DNA of 64,000 nt from Fibrobacter sp. UBA7003 (GTDB taxonomy: Bacteria; Fibrobacterota; Fibrobacteria; Fibrobacterales; Fibrobacteraceae): assembly GCA_002449765.1 (NCBI GenBank), contig DJXN01000010.1, positions 1 through 64,000 of the forward strand, read 5' to 3'. Position 1 is the first letter of the stretch; each line of letters opens with the position of its first letter. Shown here in pieces: positions 43,085-51,632 of this stretch. A program made the position numbers and the translations under genes. The notes beneath the pieces were generated by a model. The model had not been told where the DNA came from and did no database searches. It saw only the letters and a list, made by a program, of their open reading frames with translations.

Positions 43085-43187
43085 TACAGGTTTGTTTTTA
43101 CCCGCGACAAGGTCTTGTAGTCGCCGGTATCGGACTTGGGTGTATAGACCCAGTGCGTTTCTCTCCGCACTGGGTCCTTTTTTGATG
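43085..43187 (+). ncRNA. Candidate small RNA with its own terminator
   Basis: Plus-strand segment between two minus-strand genes. A GCGAC/GTCGC hairpin with an AAGGTCTTGTA loop (43104-43124) is followed by a 10-bp terminator stem, GACCCAGTGC / GCACTGGGTC (43147-43156 / 43167-43176), and CTTTTTT. The T-run is only on the plus strand, yet no plus-strand gene ends here, so the terminator needs another transcript. The promoter is not clear; the 5' end is a guess. Confidence 0.35.
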
Positions 43188-43197
43188 CTTTTTACGA

Positions 43198-46029
43198 CTA
43201 GAGCTGGCTTACGATGGCCGTGAACAAGGCGTCGGCGAGGGCATTCGTCTCGAGGCCTTCGAACACGCTGAACTGATTGAAAACAATCTGTCCTGCACCG
43301 AACGGCAATTTCTGCAGGTCGACTCCCGTCTTGATTTCACCGTCCTTGATGCTTACGGAACGAGCGTATACGGTTGCACCCGGCAGTTCGTTCAGCGAAA
43401 GTCCCGGCATCACGGCTGCAGCATTGTGGTCTAGCACGCTCTTGTTCCCGAAAACGGGGAGGAGCGCCGAATCCTTGGGGAGGTAGTGCAGACTCGTGCC
43501 GTTGGCTCCCGTGCTCCAGTGCGCTTCCACCGTAAAGTCGAAGTTGTGGCTCTGGTTCAAGAAGTCGATATCTTCCTGCGTCATGTCCGAAAGCAGGAGC
43601 GTCTTTCCGCCGTTCTTGGTCACGTCCACGATCTTGGAGAGGATCTCGTCGGGCCAGGAACTGAGGTTCGCTGTGAAGATGATCTTTTCCGGACCGCTGA
43701 GGGCTGCGAGAGCGTCGCTGGATTCTTCACTGTTGTCGAGGAAGCAAACCTTGCTCATGGCGCTCTTCACGTCGGCCTGCTCAATGACAATGAGGTCTTC
43801 GGCAGAGGTGTTGATTTCCTTGCCGTTGTCCTTGAGCGAAATGCGGATTTCGTATTTACCGGTCTTGCGCGGAACCATCAGCGTGCAGATGCCAAGCTGG
43901 GTGAGGCTTGTCTTGCCGGCGGGTTCCTCCGGTGTCAGGCTCTGCGAGGCTAGCGACTTGCCGCTCTCGTCCACGAGGTTCACGTCGACGGAGACATTCT
44001 CGAAGCGGTCGTTGTTCAGGAGTGTGAGCTGGAAGCTGACCTCGCTCTGCGGTGCGACCACGTGTTCCAGTTCGCTGACCAGGACACGGCTCCTTGTCGT
44101 AATCGCCTTGCAGAAGGATTCGATGCCCTTGCTCTTGCGGTTTTCGTCGCAGATGCCGCTGAAATCGACTCCGTAGTCGGCCCACTGGCTAAGGAAGAAT
44201 CCTGAAATTTGAGGATTGCTCTGGAATGCGGTAATCTGGTCGAGCTTGCTCTTGGTTGCGATGCTGTTTGCATCCTTGATGAATGAATCGACGCTATCCC
44301 AAACGGAAAGACCGGATTCCTTGACGAAAGACTCGAGCAGCTTGTAGAAGTTCTTGACTGCCTTCTGGTTCTTGATGCCACGGGGACCCTTGATATTGGT
44401 CGCGCTCTTCGGGAGGAGAGTGTGGTTCTTGAGTGTCACGAGCATCTTGTTTTCGATTTCCGTGGCGTTTTCGTCTTCGTCCTGGAAATGGCTGTCGCCG
44501 AGTCCAGAATCCGGGACCATCAGTTCTTCCTCGTCCTTGTTGAAGCAGTGGGCGAGGTAGTGCGAGTAGGCGGCATTCGGGTTCATCTTCGGATTTACGG
44601 CGAGTGTCGCAAACTGCGAGATGCGGTCGACGGAAACAGGAAGCAGCTTGCCGATGTCCTTGTGGAAATTACCTTCGTTGTCGATGTAGATGCTGTCCAG
44701 GTTGCTGATGGCCGGACGCGTCATGTCGATGGGGCTGATGGCGTTCAGCAACTTGTTGCCGTTCTGCAGCATGAAGGTCCCGTTTTCGGAGCCCATGACC
44801 CATGCGACGATACACGGATGGTGGTGCTGTTCCTTGACAATGTCGCTGATAAGCTTCTTGGCGTATTCAAGTCCGCTGGGGGTCGACTTCATGGTGTGGA
44901 TGGGGAATTCCTGGAACACCAGAAGGCCGATGGTATCGCATATGTCGAGGGCTTCCGTGCTGAGAGGCGCGCCGCAGCTGCGGATGGTGTTGAAGCCTGC
45001 GTCTTTTACGGCCTGAAGGTCCTTCTTGAGGTTCGGGTTGTCGGTCGTCCAGAGCCCGCCTTCGCTCCACTGCTGGTTGTAGCAGACGCCCTGGATTTTC
45101 ACGATGGAATCATTCAGGTAGAAGTCGCCCTTGAGGCAGTCAAACTTACGGAAGCTGAAGGTGCGCATGACGGGGAAAGAGTATTCCGGGTCCTTGCCCT
45201 TGCCGCCCTTGATTTCCATCTGGACTTCGACGGCGAACATGTTGGGGTGGTCCGGGCTCCAGACGCACTTGCTGCGGTTGAAGTCCTTGATGCCGAGCAC
45301 GATGCGCAGCGTCGCGTTTTCCTTGTCGAGTTTGGGACTGTCCTTGAACCATTCGTAGACGTCGCCGTTCGGGTTCCTCATGAGGATGCGGAGGCGTGTG
45401 TTGAAACCGCGGGGGTTGTTGAAGCTGATTTCAAGCGCTACGCGTTCCTGGTCCATGTCGGGCTCGACATGGAGGTCGGAAATGAAAGCGGCGTTTCCAA
45501 GGATGAGGTCCACGTGTCCGAAGATACCGCCGAAGGGGTACTGGTTCCAGGGGAGGCCGACGGGCATTTCGCCGGGGTGGGCAAAGCGGTCGTTCGCGCC
45601 TTCGTGGGTTTCTCGGCCGAAGTCAATACGGCTGTTGGCTGCACCCATGTTCGCGACGCGGATGCAGAGGATGTTTTCTTCGCCGAGCTTGATGGCCTTT
45701 TGCGTTTCGAGGACAAAGGGGGTGTAGGCGCCGAAGTGGTCGCCGAGGAGCTTGCCGTTGAGCCATACGGTCGCGTGAGTCGCGATGCGTTCGAACCTAA
45801 GGAATATGCGCTTGGTGACCTGTTTTTCGTCGTCGATAGTGAATCTCTTGAAATAGAAAGCGCAGTCCTGCGACATCAGAAGCTTTTCGAATGACCTTTC
45901 CCAGATATGCGGAACGGTTACGGTCTCCGTGTCTTCGGGATAGGTGGCGTACCAGCGGTTGGAAATACCGGAATCTTCAGTGTCCCATTTCATCTGCCAG
46001 TCGCCGTCAAGGCTCATAATCTTGTTCAT
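43198..46029 (-). CDS. Glycoside hydrolase family 2-like protein
   Basis: Predicted cytoplasmic beta-glycosidase (galactosidase, mannosidase or glucuronidase type), 943 residues with no signal peptide. The sugar-binding N-terminal domain begins SLDGDWQMKWDTE and has ATVWLNGKLLGDHFGAYTPF (one block with a turn). Immunoglobulin-like and TIM-barrel domains follow. The acid/base region reads HPCIVAWVMGSENG near 430, where the family norm is GNENG, so the Asn before the catalytic Glu is Ser. The expected nucleophile Glu is not obvious: the segment around FFLSQWADYG lacks a clear match. Start ATG 46029 with AAAGGAC. Catalytic competence is uncertain. Confidence 0.82.
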   Translation of the reverse strand: MNKIMSLDGDWQMKWDTEDSGISNRWYATYPEDTETVTVPHIWERSFEKLLMSQDCAFYFKRFTIDDEKQVTKRIFLRFERIATHATVWLNGKLLGDHFGAYTPFVLETQKAIKLGEENILCIRVANMGAANSRIDFGRETHEGANDRFAHPGEMPVGLPWNQYPFGGIFGHVDLILGNAAFISDLHVEPDMDQERVALEISFNNPRGFNTRLRILMRNPNGDVYEWFKDSPKLDKENATLRIVLGIKDFNRSKCVWSPDHPNMFAVEVQMEIKGGKGKDPEYSFPVMRTFSFRKFDCLKGDFYLNDSIVKIQGVCYNQQWSEGGLWTTDNPNLKKDLQAVKDAGFNTIRSCGAPLSTEALDICDTIGLLVFQEFPIHTMKSTPSGLEYAKKLISDIVKEQHHHPCIVAWVMGSENGTFMLQNGNKLLNAISPIDMTRPAISNLDSIYIDNEGNFHKDIGKLLPVSVDRISQFATLAVNPKMNPNAAYSHYLAHCFNKDEEELMVPDSGLGDSHFQDEDENATEIENKMLVTLKNHTLLPKSATNIKGPRGIKNQKAVKNFYKLLESFVKESGLSVWDSVDSFIKDANSIATKSKLDQITAFQSNPQISGFFLSQWADYGVDFSGICDENRKSKGIESFCKAITTRSRVLVSELEHVVAPQSEVSFQLTLLNNDRFENVSVDVNLVDESGKSLASQSLTPEEPAGKTSLTQLGICTLMVPRKTGKYEIRISLKDNGKEINTSAEDLIVIEQADVKSAMSKVCFLDNSEESSDALAALSGPEKIIFTANLSSWPDEILSKIVDVTKNGGKTLLLSDMTQEDIDFLNQSHNFDFTVEAHWSTGANGTSLHYLPKDSALLPVFGNKSVLDHNAAAVMPGLSLNELPGATVYARSVSIKDGEIKTGVDLQKLPFGAGQIVFNQFSVFEGLETNALADALFTAIVSQL

Positions 46030-46118
46030 TCGGGTGTCCTTTATGAAAATTTCGTGGAAAATTTAGAAAAAATTGGCCGATAGGGGGTCAAATCCCTTTA
46101 CAATTCCTTGAATTTTGC

Positions 46119-46126
46119 TACATTTG
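46119..46126 (+). promoter_or_regulatory. FCB-type promoter box TACATTTG for rplU
   Basis: Exact TAnnTTTG match about 34 bases upstream of the rplU ATG; AAAGGAT serves as ribosome site. Confidence 0.6.
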
Positions 46127-46159
46127 GAGTCCCAATAGCAACCAAAAAGGATTACAAAA

Positions 46160-46645
46160 ATGTATTCTATTGTTGAAACAGGTGGTTTCCAGTATAAAGT
46201 CGAGCTGGGCAAGGCCTACAAGGTCCCCACTCTTGACGCCGCTGTTGGTTCCGAACTGGAGCTCAAGTCCGTTCTTCTTTTCGCAGGAAAAGAAGTGCAA
46301 ATCGGCACCCCTGTCCTGAACGACGCCTCCGTGAAGGTCGAAGTGCTTGCCCACGGCAAGTACGACACCGTCATCGTATTCAAGAAGAAGCGTCGCACCC
46401 GTTACGAACGCCGTAACGGTCATCGTCAGGGCTATACCGAGGTGCTGGTTACGGAACTTCGCTCCGGCGCAGAATCCGCAAAGGTCGATTCCAAGGTGAT
46501 TGAACGCAACCGCGCTCGCGTGGCCGCGCTCGCCAAGCAGAAGGAGCAGGTCAAGCCCCTTACTCGCAAGGAAAAGATTGCCCAGGGTATCGCAAAGCCC
46601 GCCAAGGTCAAGAAGAACTCTCTGCGCAAGGCTAAGGAGGCTTAA
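46160..46645 (+). CDS. rplU: Ribosomal protein L21 with C-terminal extension
   Basis: 50S subunit protein. Residues 1-103 are canonical L21 (MYSIVETGGFQYKVE ... KKKRRTRYERRNGHRQGYTEV). An additional Lys/Arg/Ala-rich tail of about 58 residues (ERNRARVAALAKQKEQ and onward to LRKAKEA) makes it 161 residues instead of about 103. The tail looks like rRNA-binding low-complexity sequence; no frameshift or fusion junction is seen. Start ATG 46160 with AAAGGAT. It is followed by rpmA after three bases, the standard L21-L27 operon. An FCB promoter box lies upstream. Confidence 0.96.
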   Translation: MYSIVETGGFQYKVELGKAYKVPTLDAAVGSELELKSVLLFAGKEVQIGTPVLNDASVKVEVLAHGKYDTVIVFKKKRRTRYERRNGHRQGYTEVLVTELRSGAESAKVDSKVIERNRARVAALAKQKEQVKPLTRKEKIAQGIAKPAKVKKNSLRKAKEA

Positions 46646-46648
46646 TCC

Positions 46649-46909
46649 ATGGCACATAAGAAAGGTCAAGGTTCAGTACGTAACGGCCGCGACAGTAACG
46701 CCAAGTATCTTGGTGTTAAGAAGTACGCGGGCGAAACCGTCAAGGCTGGCAACATCATCGTTCGTCAGCGCGGTTCTCACTTCCACAGTGGCGTGAACGT
46801 GGGCATGGGCAAGGATTTCACCTTGTTCTCTCTCGTCGATGGCAAGGTGAAGTTTGAACGCCTCGATGCTAAGCGTCAGAAGGTCTCCGTCTATCCGGAA
46901 GAAGCCTAA
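46649..46909 (+). CDS. rpmA: Ribosomal protein L27
   Basis: 86-residue 50S protein whose N-terminus reaches the peptidyl transferase centre. The sequence starts [21 protein letters not shown], i.e. with the mature AHKKG-type N-terminus and no cleavable Firmicute-type leader (quoted over the family's usual split). [20 protein letters not shown] is the conserved core. Start ATG 46649 follows rplU after three bases with AAGGAGG overlapping the rplU end. A bidirectional terminator follows 21 bases after the stop. Confidence 0.97.
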   Translation: MAHKKGQGSVRNGRDSNAKYLGVKKYAGETVKAGNIIVRQRGSHFHSGVNVGMGKDFTLFSLVDGKVKFERLDAKRQKVSVYPEEA

Positions 46910-46930
46910 TCTGATCTAGAATCGGAATTG

Positions 46931-46960
46931 AAAAACCGGACGCAATCGCGTCCGGTTTTT
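46931..46960. terminator. Bidirectional terminator between rpmA and ssrA
   Basis: AAAAACCGGACGC-AATC-GCGTCCGGTTTTT; a perfect 13-base arm with A- and T-runs on both sides. Confidence 0.9.
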
Positions 46961-46969
46961 CGTTGTTTC

Positions 46970-47326
46970 TGGAGGTGAGGGGAGTCGAACCCCTGTCCAA
47001 AATCACGTCCATGTCCATTCCTACAAGCTTTCCCTTCGTATTTAAGGTCTCGCCTTGTCCACGCCCAAGAAGGTCGGTGCAGATTTCGGCCAGCCTAGTG
47101 AATCTCGGACTCTAGCCCCAGGCATGCGAGAATCCTATCCCATATTTCGTCCGGACGTTCATCCCGATGGGAGCGGAATGAGGCCCGGCGTTGCCGCTAA
47201 TTAGGCAGCGAGTGCGTAGTTTTCGTCAGCACTTATTTTTTTTCAGACTTTTTTACGAGTGCCCTCGTCTGAGACCTCGGCTTGCAACTAACACTTCGGT
47301 AACCCTGTCGAAACCAGATCACCCCC
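46970..47326 (-). ncRNA. ssrA: Transfer-messenger RNA (tmRNA)
   Basis: Rescues stalled ribosomes and tags the nascent chain. On the minus strand the 5' end is GGGGGTGATCTGGTTTCGAC and the 3' end is GGTTCGACTCCCCTCACCTC plus CA, giving a tRNA-like acceptor (GGGGGTG pairing with CACCTCC) and a T-arm. The tag frame reads GCT GAC GAA AAC TAC GCA CTC GCT GCC TAA, i.e. ADENYALAA. About 357 nt, single-piece (not permuted). The discriminator A is encoded; a full CCA after it is not. Transcribed convergently to rpmA, with a TATATTTG promoter box just upstream. Confidence 0.96.
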
Positions 47327-47337
47327 GGTGTATTTCC

Positions 47338-47345
47338 CAAATATA
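47338..47345 (-). promoter_or_regulatory. FCB-type promoter box TATATTTG for ssrA
   Basis: Exact TAnnTTTG match on the minus strand, 11 bases upstream of the mature tmRNA 5' end. Confidence 0.65.
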
Positions 47346-47456
47346 CAAATTTATCGTCAAAAAGGGAAGATTTGTAAAGTTCCATCTTTAATCGCTCAAA
47401 AAAGGTGGTATTTATATATATTTATACACGAAAAAATGATTTCGGAGAAAAGAAGT

Positions 47457-49079
47457 ATGAATTTAGCGAATGCGAAGCCGGGTTTCTTTGTCCAAGGGCG
47501 CTACCTTTACAGCAAGGACAACGAGAAGGTGGTTCTGCGCGGAATCAACCATATGTTCATTTGGACTGACCGCGAAGGCAAGACCATTCCCGAAATAGCA
47601 AAGACCGGCGCGAACTGCGTCCGCATTGTCTGGAACACGCGCGGTCGCGTGAGCGATCTCGATACGATTGTGGGCCTCAGCATCGCAAACAACATGATCC
47701 CGATTGTTGAAATTCACGACACGACGGGCAACTGGGACCGCCTGACGGAGGCTCTCGACTTCTGGCTCCGCGACGAGACGTTACAGATGATCTCGAACCA
47801 TCAGGAATACCTGATCTTGAATGTCGGCAACGAACCGGGCTCGCATGAAGTCGAATCCGAGGAATTCTTCTCTGCGTACAATATCATCGTGACGCGCATG
47901 AGGGCGGCTGGAATCCGCATTCCTATCATGATCGATGCCGATTACTGGGGCCAGAACGAAAAGAACCTGCTTTCCGTGGGGCCGCGCCTGTTGCAGGCGG
48001 ATCCGGAACACAACCTTATTTTCTCTATCCATATGTGGTGGCCCAGCGAACGCCACGATGCCAAGGCGACTGGCTTTGCTACGGTCCAAGATCGCATCAC
48101 GGCTTGCCTCGAAAAGTCCGTCGAGATTGATCTGCCGCTGGTGGTGGGCGAGTTTGCCCCGATTGCGGCGGGAGACGTCAAGGCGATTCCTTACAAGCAT
48201 ATCATGTCCGAATGCGAACGCCTGAATATCGGCTGGCTCTGCTGGAGCTGGGGCCCGGGCAACTTCGACAGCACCGAGATGGACATGACCGAGCACGGCT
48301 CGTACAACACGCTCGTGGGCTGGGGTCGAGAGGTGGCCGTGGATAGCCCGCTCGGAATCCAGAATACGAGCGTCATTCCGATGTTCATCCAGAACAAGGA
48401 CTATACAACGGGCTCCCTTGGCGGTGGTGCGAACATCATCGAGAACGGGGACTTCTCTGCGGAAAATCCGCTCGATTGCTGGACTACCGACTTCTGGGGC
48501 GGCAAGGCGAACGTCCGTGTGGAAAATGGAGAAGTGCATTTCGATATCGAGCAGGCGGGCAAGGAGACCTGGGGCCTCCAGTTCAAACAACACCTGACCT
48601 TGCGCAACGGCGTCACCTATATATTCAGCATGCGCGCGAAGGCGGCTAAGCCACGCACCTTGAATGTGAATATCAAGCGCGATTCCGAGGAATATACCCC
48701 CTATGCCAACGGCCGTATACTCGACTTGAGTACGAGCTGGCAGAACTTCAGCTGGAAGTTTACCATGAAGGAGGACACCGACCCCGATGCGCTCCTGATT
48801 TTCGACATGGGCGGTACCCCGATCTCGTGGACGCTCGCCGACATCAGCCTGGTGCAGGCCCGCAGCGTGGCTGACCGCTTGAACCGTACCTTCCAGCGCA
48901 ACGTGCAGAAGAACTCCGGCTACTTCAACGCCCCGAACGGGCCTTGGGAACTCCACCTTTACAACGCCCAGGGCGAGCTCGAGGAAGTCCTCGACCGCGG
49001 CAAAGGCGGGGAAGGAATGCGCAGCTACCCGAAAATCGAGAAGGGCGGCATCATGGTCGTAAAAGACGTCCAGGCCTAG
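47457..49079 (+). CDS. GH5-type mannanase-like glycosidase with CBM
   Basis: 540 residues, TIM-barrel glycoside hydrolase. FVQGRYLYSKDNEKVVLRGI begins the barrel; the acid/base Glu is in NVGNEPGSHE near 126, the nucleophile in VVGEFAP near 228, and IGWLCWSWGPGN follows. The pattern resembles GH5 subfamily 8 beta-mannanases. A carbohydrate-binding jelly roll (CBM4/9-like, about 325-470) follows, then a short C-terminal beta module ending KIEKGGIMVVKDVQA that recalls a sorting domain. ATG 47457 has GGAG nine bases upstream. No signal peptide is visible from this start or from the upstream ATG 47436, which conflicts with the secreted-looking C-terminus. Confidence 0.85.
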   Translation: MNLANAKPGFFVQGRYLYSKDNEKVVLRGINHMFIWTDREGKTIPEIAKTGANCVRIVWNTRGRVSDLDTIVGLSIANNMIPIVEIHDTTGNWDRLTEALDFWLRDETLQMISNHQEYLILNVGNEPGSHEVESEEFFSAYNIIVTRMRAAGIRIPIMIDADYWGQNEKNLLSVGPRLLQADPEHNLIFSIHMWWPSERHDAKATGFATVQDRITACLEKSVEIDLPLVVGEFAPIAAGDVKAIPYKHIMSECERLNIGWLCWSWGPGNFDSTEMDMTEHGSYNTLVGWGREVAVDSPLGIQNTSVIPMFIQNKDYTTGSLGGGANIIENGDFSAENPLDCWTTDFWGGKANVRVENGEVHFDIEQAGKETWGLQFKQHLTLRNGVTYIFSMRAKAAKPRTLNVNIKRDSEEYTPYANGRILDLSTSWQNFSWKFTMKEDTDPDALLIFDMGGTPISWTLADISLVQARSVADRLNRTFQRNVQKNSGYFNAPNGPWELHLYNAQGELEEVLDRGKGGEGMRSYPKIEKGGIMVVKDVQA

Positions 49080-49189
49080 TTTCTTGGTTTGCGATTTTTG
49101 ACGACGGGAATCACCTAAATATTCCTTTTCGCAATATTCTGGTGTGGAATATCATTCGTTTTCGACAAGTGTGTATCATGTATTTTTGC

Positions 49190-49209
49190 TAAAAAATGGT
49201 CATTTTTTA
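49190..49209. promoter_or_regulatory. Perfect palindrome upstream of TIGR02147 gene
   Basis: TAAAAAATG-GT-CATTTTTTA, 20 bp, about 90 bp upstream of the start at 49298. GTATCATG also occurs directly repeated at 49173-49180 and 49246-49253. It looks like an operator region in the 218-bp AT-rich gap. Confidence 0.45.
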
Positions 49210-49297
49210 TAAAAATGTTGAATTTTATGTAAATTTTTAATTTTTGTATCATGAATCTATTGCGCGACGCGAAAAAAAGATATATATTCAAAAATGT

Positions 49298-50137
49298 ATG
49301 AAACCTGTGATGGAATACCAGAATTTTCGCTTTTTCGTGCGCGACTACTACGCCGAACGGAAGCTCCGTTCCGGCTTTACGTGGCGTGATTTTGCGAAAG
49401 CGGCCGGTTATTCCTCCCCGGTTTTCCTCAAGCTTGTTTGTGACGGCAAGACAAACCTGAGCGAAGTCGGCATCGAACGTGTGGCAGAAGCCATGGGCCT
49501 TGTCGGCGCTGATCTCAAGTATTTCCGCGCCCTCGTCAACTTCAATCAGGAAAAGGATGCCGCCCAAAAGAAGTCCCTGTTCAAGGAACTTCGCGCTATT
49601 GCGAAAGAAAACGCCTTTACGCTGGTGGGCGAGGACCAGTACGATTATTACGAATCGTGGGTGAATCCCGTGGTTCGCGAACTCGCCCCGCAGATGCCGG
49701 GAGCCACGCCTTCGCAGATGGCCGACAACATCGCCTTCGACATGCCGACCTCCGAGGTCAAGAAATCCCTGGCGCTGCTTCAGAAGGTAGGGCTCCTGAA
49801 CAAGGATTCCGACGGGAATTTCGAACAGTCCTCTAAGGGAATTTCGACCGGCAACATCGAGGTGGCTAGCCTTTCCGTTCGCGAGATGCACCGCCAGATG
49901 GGTGAACTCGCTGTCCGTGCGCTTGACGAAGTGCCCGTGCGCGAACGCGACATTTCGGGCCTCACGCTGGGGATTTCCGAGGATGCTTTTTATCGCATCT
50001 CGAAAGAGATTGAAGATTTCCGCCGTCGCGTGGCCGCTATCGTAATGCAGGACCGCGGTGACGAACGTGTCTATAGGCTGAACGTGCAACTGTTCCCCCT
50101 GACCAAGGAAATCAAGAAGGGGGTGGAAAATGTTTAG
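49298..50137 (+). CDS. TIGR02147-family putative regulator
   Basis: 279 residues. EYQNFRFFVRDYYAERKLRS and FTWRDFAKAAGYSSPVFLKLV (one helix-turn-helix, split here) are the hallmark N-terminus of a paralogous family that is expanded in Fibrobacter. The DUF4423-like middle (about 70-210) is helical with NPVVRELAP and KKSLALLQKVGLL, a second winged-helix-like segment. Members are presumed DNA-binding regulators. Start ATG 49298, preceded by TATATATT nine bases upstream and no Shine-Dalgarno; an ATG 54 bases upstream is less likely. It overlaps the lipoprotein gene by eight bases, so the two are co-expressed and may form a regulatory pair. Confidence 0.82.
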   Translation: MKPVMEYQNFRFFVRDYYAERKLRSGFTWRDFAKAAGYSSPVFLKLVCDGKTNLSEVGIERVAEAMGLVGADLKYFRALVNFNQEKDAAQKKSLFKELRAIAKENAFTLVGEDQYDYYESWVNPVVRELAPQMPGATPSQMADNIAFDMPTSEVKKSLALLQKVGLLNKDSDGNFEQSSKGISTGNIEVASLSVREMHRQMGELAVRALDEVPVRERDISGLTLGISEDAFYRISKEIEDFRRRVAAIVMQDRGDERVYRLNVQLFPLTKEIKKGVENV

Positions 50138-51632
50138 GAGAACCTATCTTGGATTGTTCGCTTTCGCCTTGATGTGTGCGGGATTCGTCGGTATTTCGAC
50201 TGTCGGCTGCTCTGACGGAAGAATTTCCGGAGGCGTGAGCGAAGAGACGAACACCGTCGCTGGAATACTTGTGGACGGTTCGGGCAAGGCGGTTGCCGGC
50301 GTTCCCGTGTGCGCGATGCACTTCACGGTCGATTCGATCGTTTTCAACGATACGACGGATAGCGATGGCAAGTTCGGATTCCCGTTGATGAAGCGTGGAC
50401 AGTATGGCGTCAGCGCACGTCGCGATTCCATGTCCTATTATGAATCCGTTGATTTCGAAGGATCGGAAATCGAAATTGCCGCAAAGCTTCAAAAGACGGG
50501 AGTTGTGGAAGGCAATTTCCACTTGAGGCTCGATACGGTGTCAGCCGGAATCAAGATTGGAATTCCGGGATCCCCGTGGCTGACGGAGACGGATGAAGAC
50601 GGTTCTTTCGAATTGAAAAATGTGCCGCTTGGTGTTCAGCCGCTATTGGCGAAATCTCCGGATCCGATTCATTTCCAGGATGCCATCTACGTGGTGAGCG
50701 TGGGCAAGAAGTCATCCAAGTTCCGTGGGCCGATTCCGACAGGACTGTTTGAAATCTTCGCTTCGAAGGCTACCGAAAGCGAGAGCGAACCCTCGCACAG
50801 TACCGACACGTCTAAATCCGCCGGCGAACCTTTCAATGGCAATGATTCCTCGCTAGTGGGGGCTTTGCCGACAACTTCTTCGGACGAAATAGTGCGTGAT
50901 GCCGACGTGGTTGCCTCCAAGAGCCTCCAGTTCCCACTTTCTCCGGAGTTCGGGCTTCGCAGCTGGTGGTCGATGGATTTCTTGAGCGAAGTGGCGAAAG
51001 ACACGAAAAAGGTGGGCGATGCGCGCGGCTGGACGGAAGGAATCCTCCTCTATGGAGTTGATTCGCTAGAAAATGGCCCTTCGCAGAAGGCCCTTGCGCT
51101 CTATGGAGCCGATGAATTCGGTGTTATCGAGAATGACCGGGGCATACTCGACAGCGCAACCGCGTTGACGTTCGAGGCCTGGATTTACCTGTCTAAGCTC
51201 AAATCCGGTGAGTATCGCAAGAACATCGTTGGAAAGCTTGGTTTCGGCTCGCCCGAAGACAAGGACGTGTTCAGTATCGCCGTGCTGGATGGGGAATGCG
51301 GACGCGAGGACATTTCTCTTGGGTTCTTTATCGCGGATGGTTCTTCGAGCGGCTTTGAATGCAGCGATGCAGTGTTCTCGACTTACGAAAACTTTGACAA
51401 GTGGGTGTATGTGACGGCAGTATGGGATGGGAAAACTTCTTCGCTCTACATCAACGGAAATCTCGCTTCGCAGAAGAAGGTGTCTGTTGAACGCATCGGA
51501 GTTTCTCCTGAACCGATTTTCTTCGGTAAGGAATCCATGGATATCAAACTGGACGATGTGCGGCTGAGCACCACGGCGATTACCGCGTCGGATGTGCTTT
51601 ACCGCTACTATCTCAAGGGAGGTGCAATATGA
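50130..51632 (+). CDS. LamG-domain lipoprotein with carboxypeptidase-like repeats
   Basis: 500 residues. Lipoprotein signal with Cys near 27 (TVGCSD). A carboxypeptidase regulatory-like domain (about 40-115, VAGILVDGSGKAVAGVPVCA) is followed by a second such domain (about 120-190) and a low-complexity Ser/Glu linker (about 205-250). A LamG/concanavalin jelly roll (about 320-495) then runs from ALTFEAWIYLSKL to IFFGKESMDIKLDDVRLS. LamG domains bind glycans or proteins, so this is probably a surface recognition protein. It overlaps the upstream regulator by eight bases and the downstream PAS gene by four. Confidence 0.85.
   Translation: MFRRTYLGLFAFALMCAGFVGISTVGCSDGRISGGVSEETNTVAGILVDGSGKAVAGVPVCAMHFTVDSIVFNDTTDSDGKFGFPLMKRGQYGVSARRDSMSYYESVDFEGSEIEIAAKLQKTGVVEGNFHLRLDTVSAGIKIGIPGSPWLTETDEDGSFELKNVPLGVQPLLAKSPDPIHFQDAIYVVSVGKKSSKFRGPIPTGLFEIFASKATESESEPSHSTDTSKSAGEPFNGNDSSLVGALPTTSSDEIVRDADVVASKSLQFPLSPEFGLRSWWSMDFLSEVAKDTKKVGDARGWTEGILLYGVDSLENGPSQKALALYGADEFGVIENDRGILDSATALTFEAWIYLSKLKSGEYRKNIVGKLGFGSPEDKDVFSIAVLDGECGREDISLGFFIADGSSSGFECSDAVFSTYENFDKWVYVTAVWDGKTSSLYINGNLASQKKVSVERIGVSPEPIFFGKESMDIKLDDVRLSTTAITASDVLYRYYLKGGAI

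Noticed and set aside
44422..45894. A 490-codon plus-strand frame
   Set aside because: Antisense to the GH2 gene; shadow frame.
46970..46995. tRNA T-arm-like sequence read alone as a tRNA gene
   Set aside because: It is the 3' end of tmRNA; the matching 5' acceptor half is over 300 bases away and the tag reading frame lies between.
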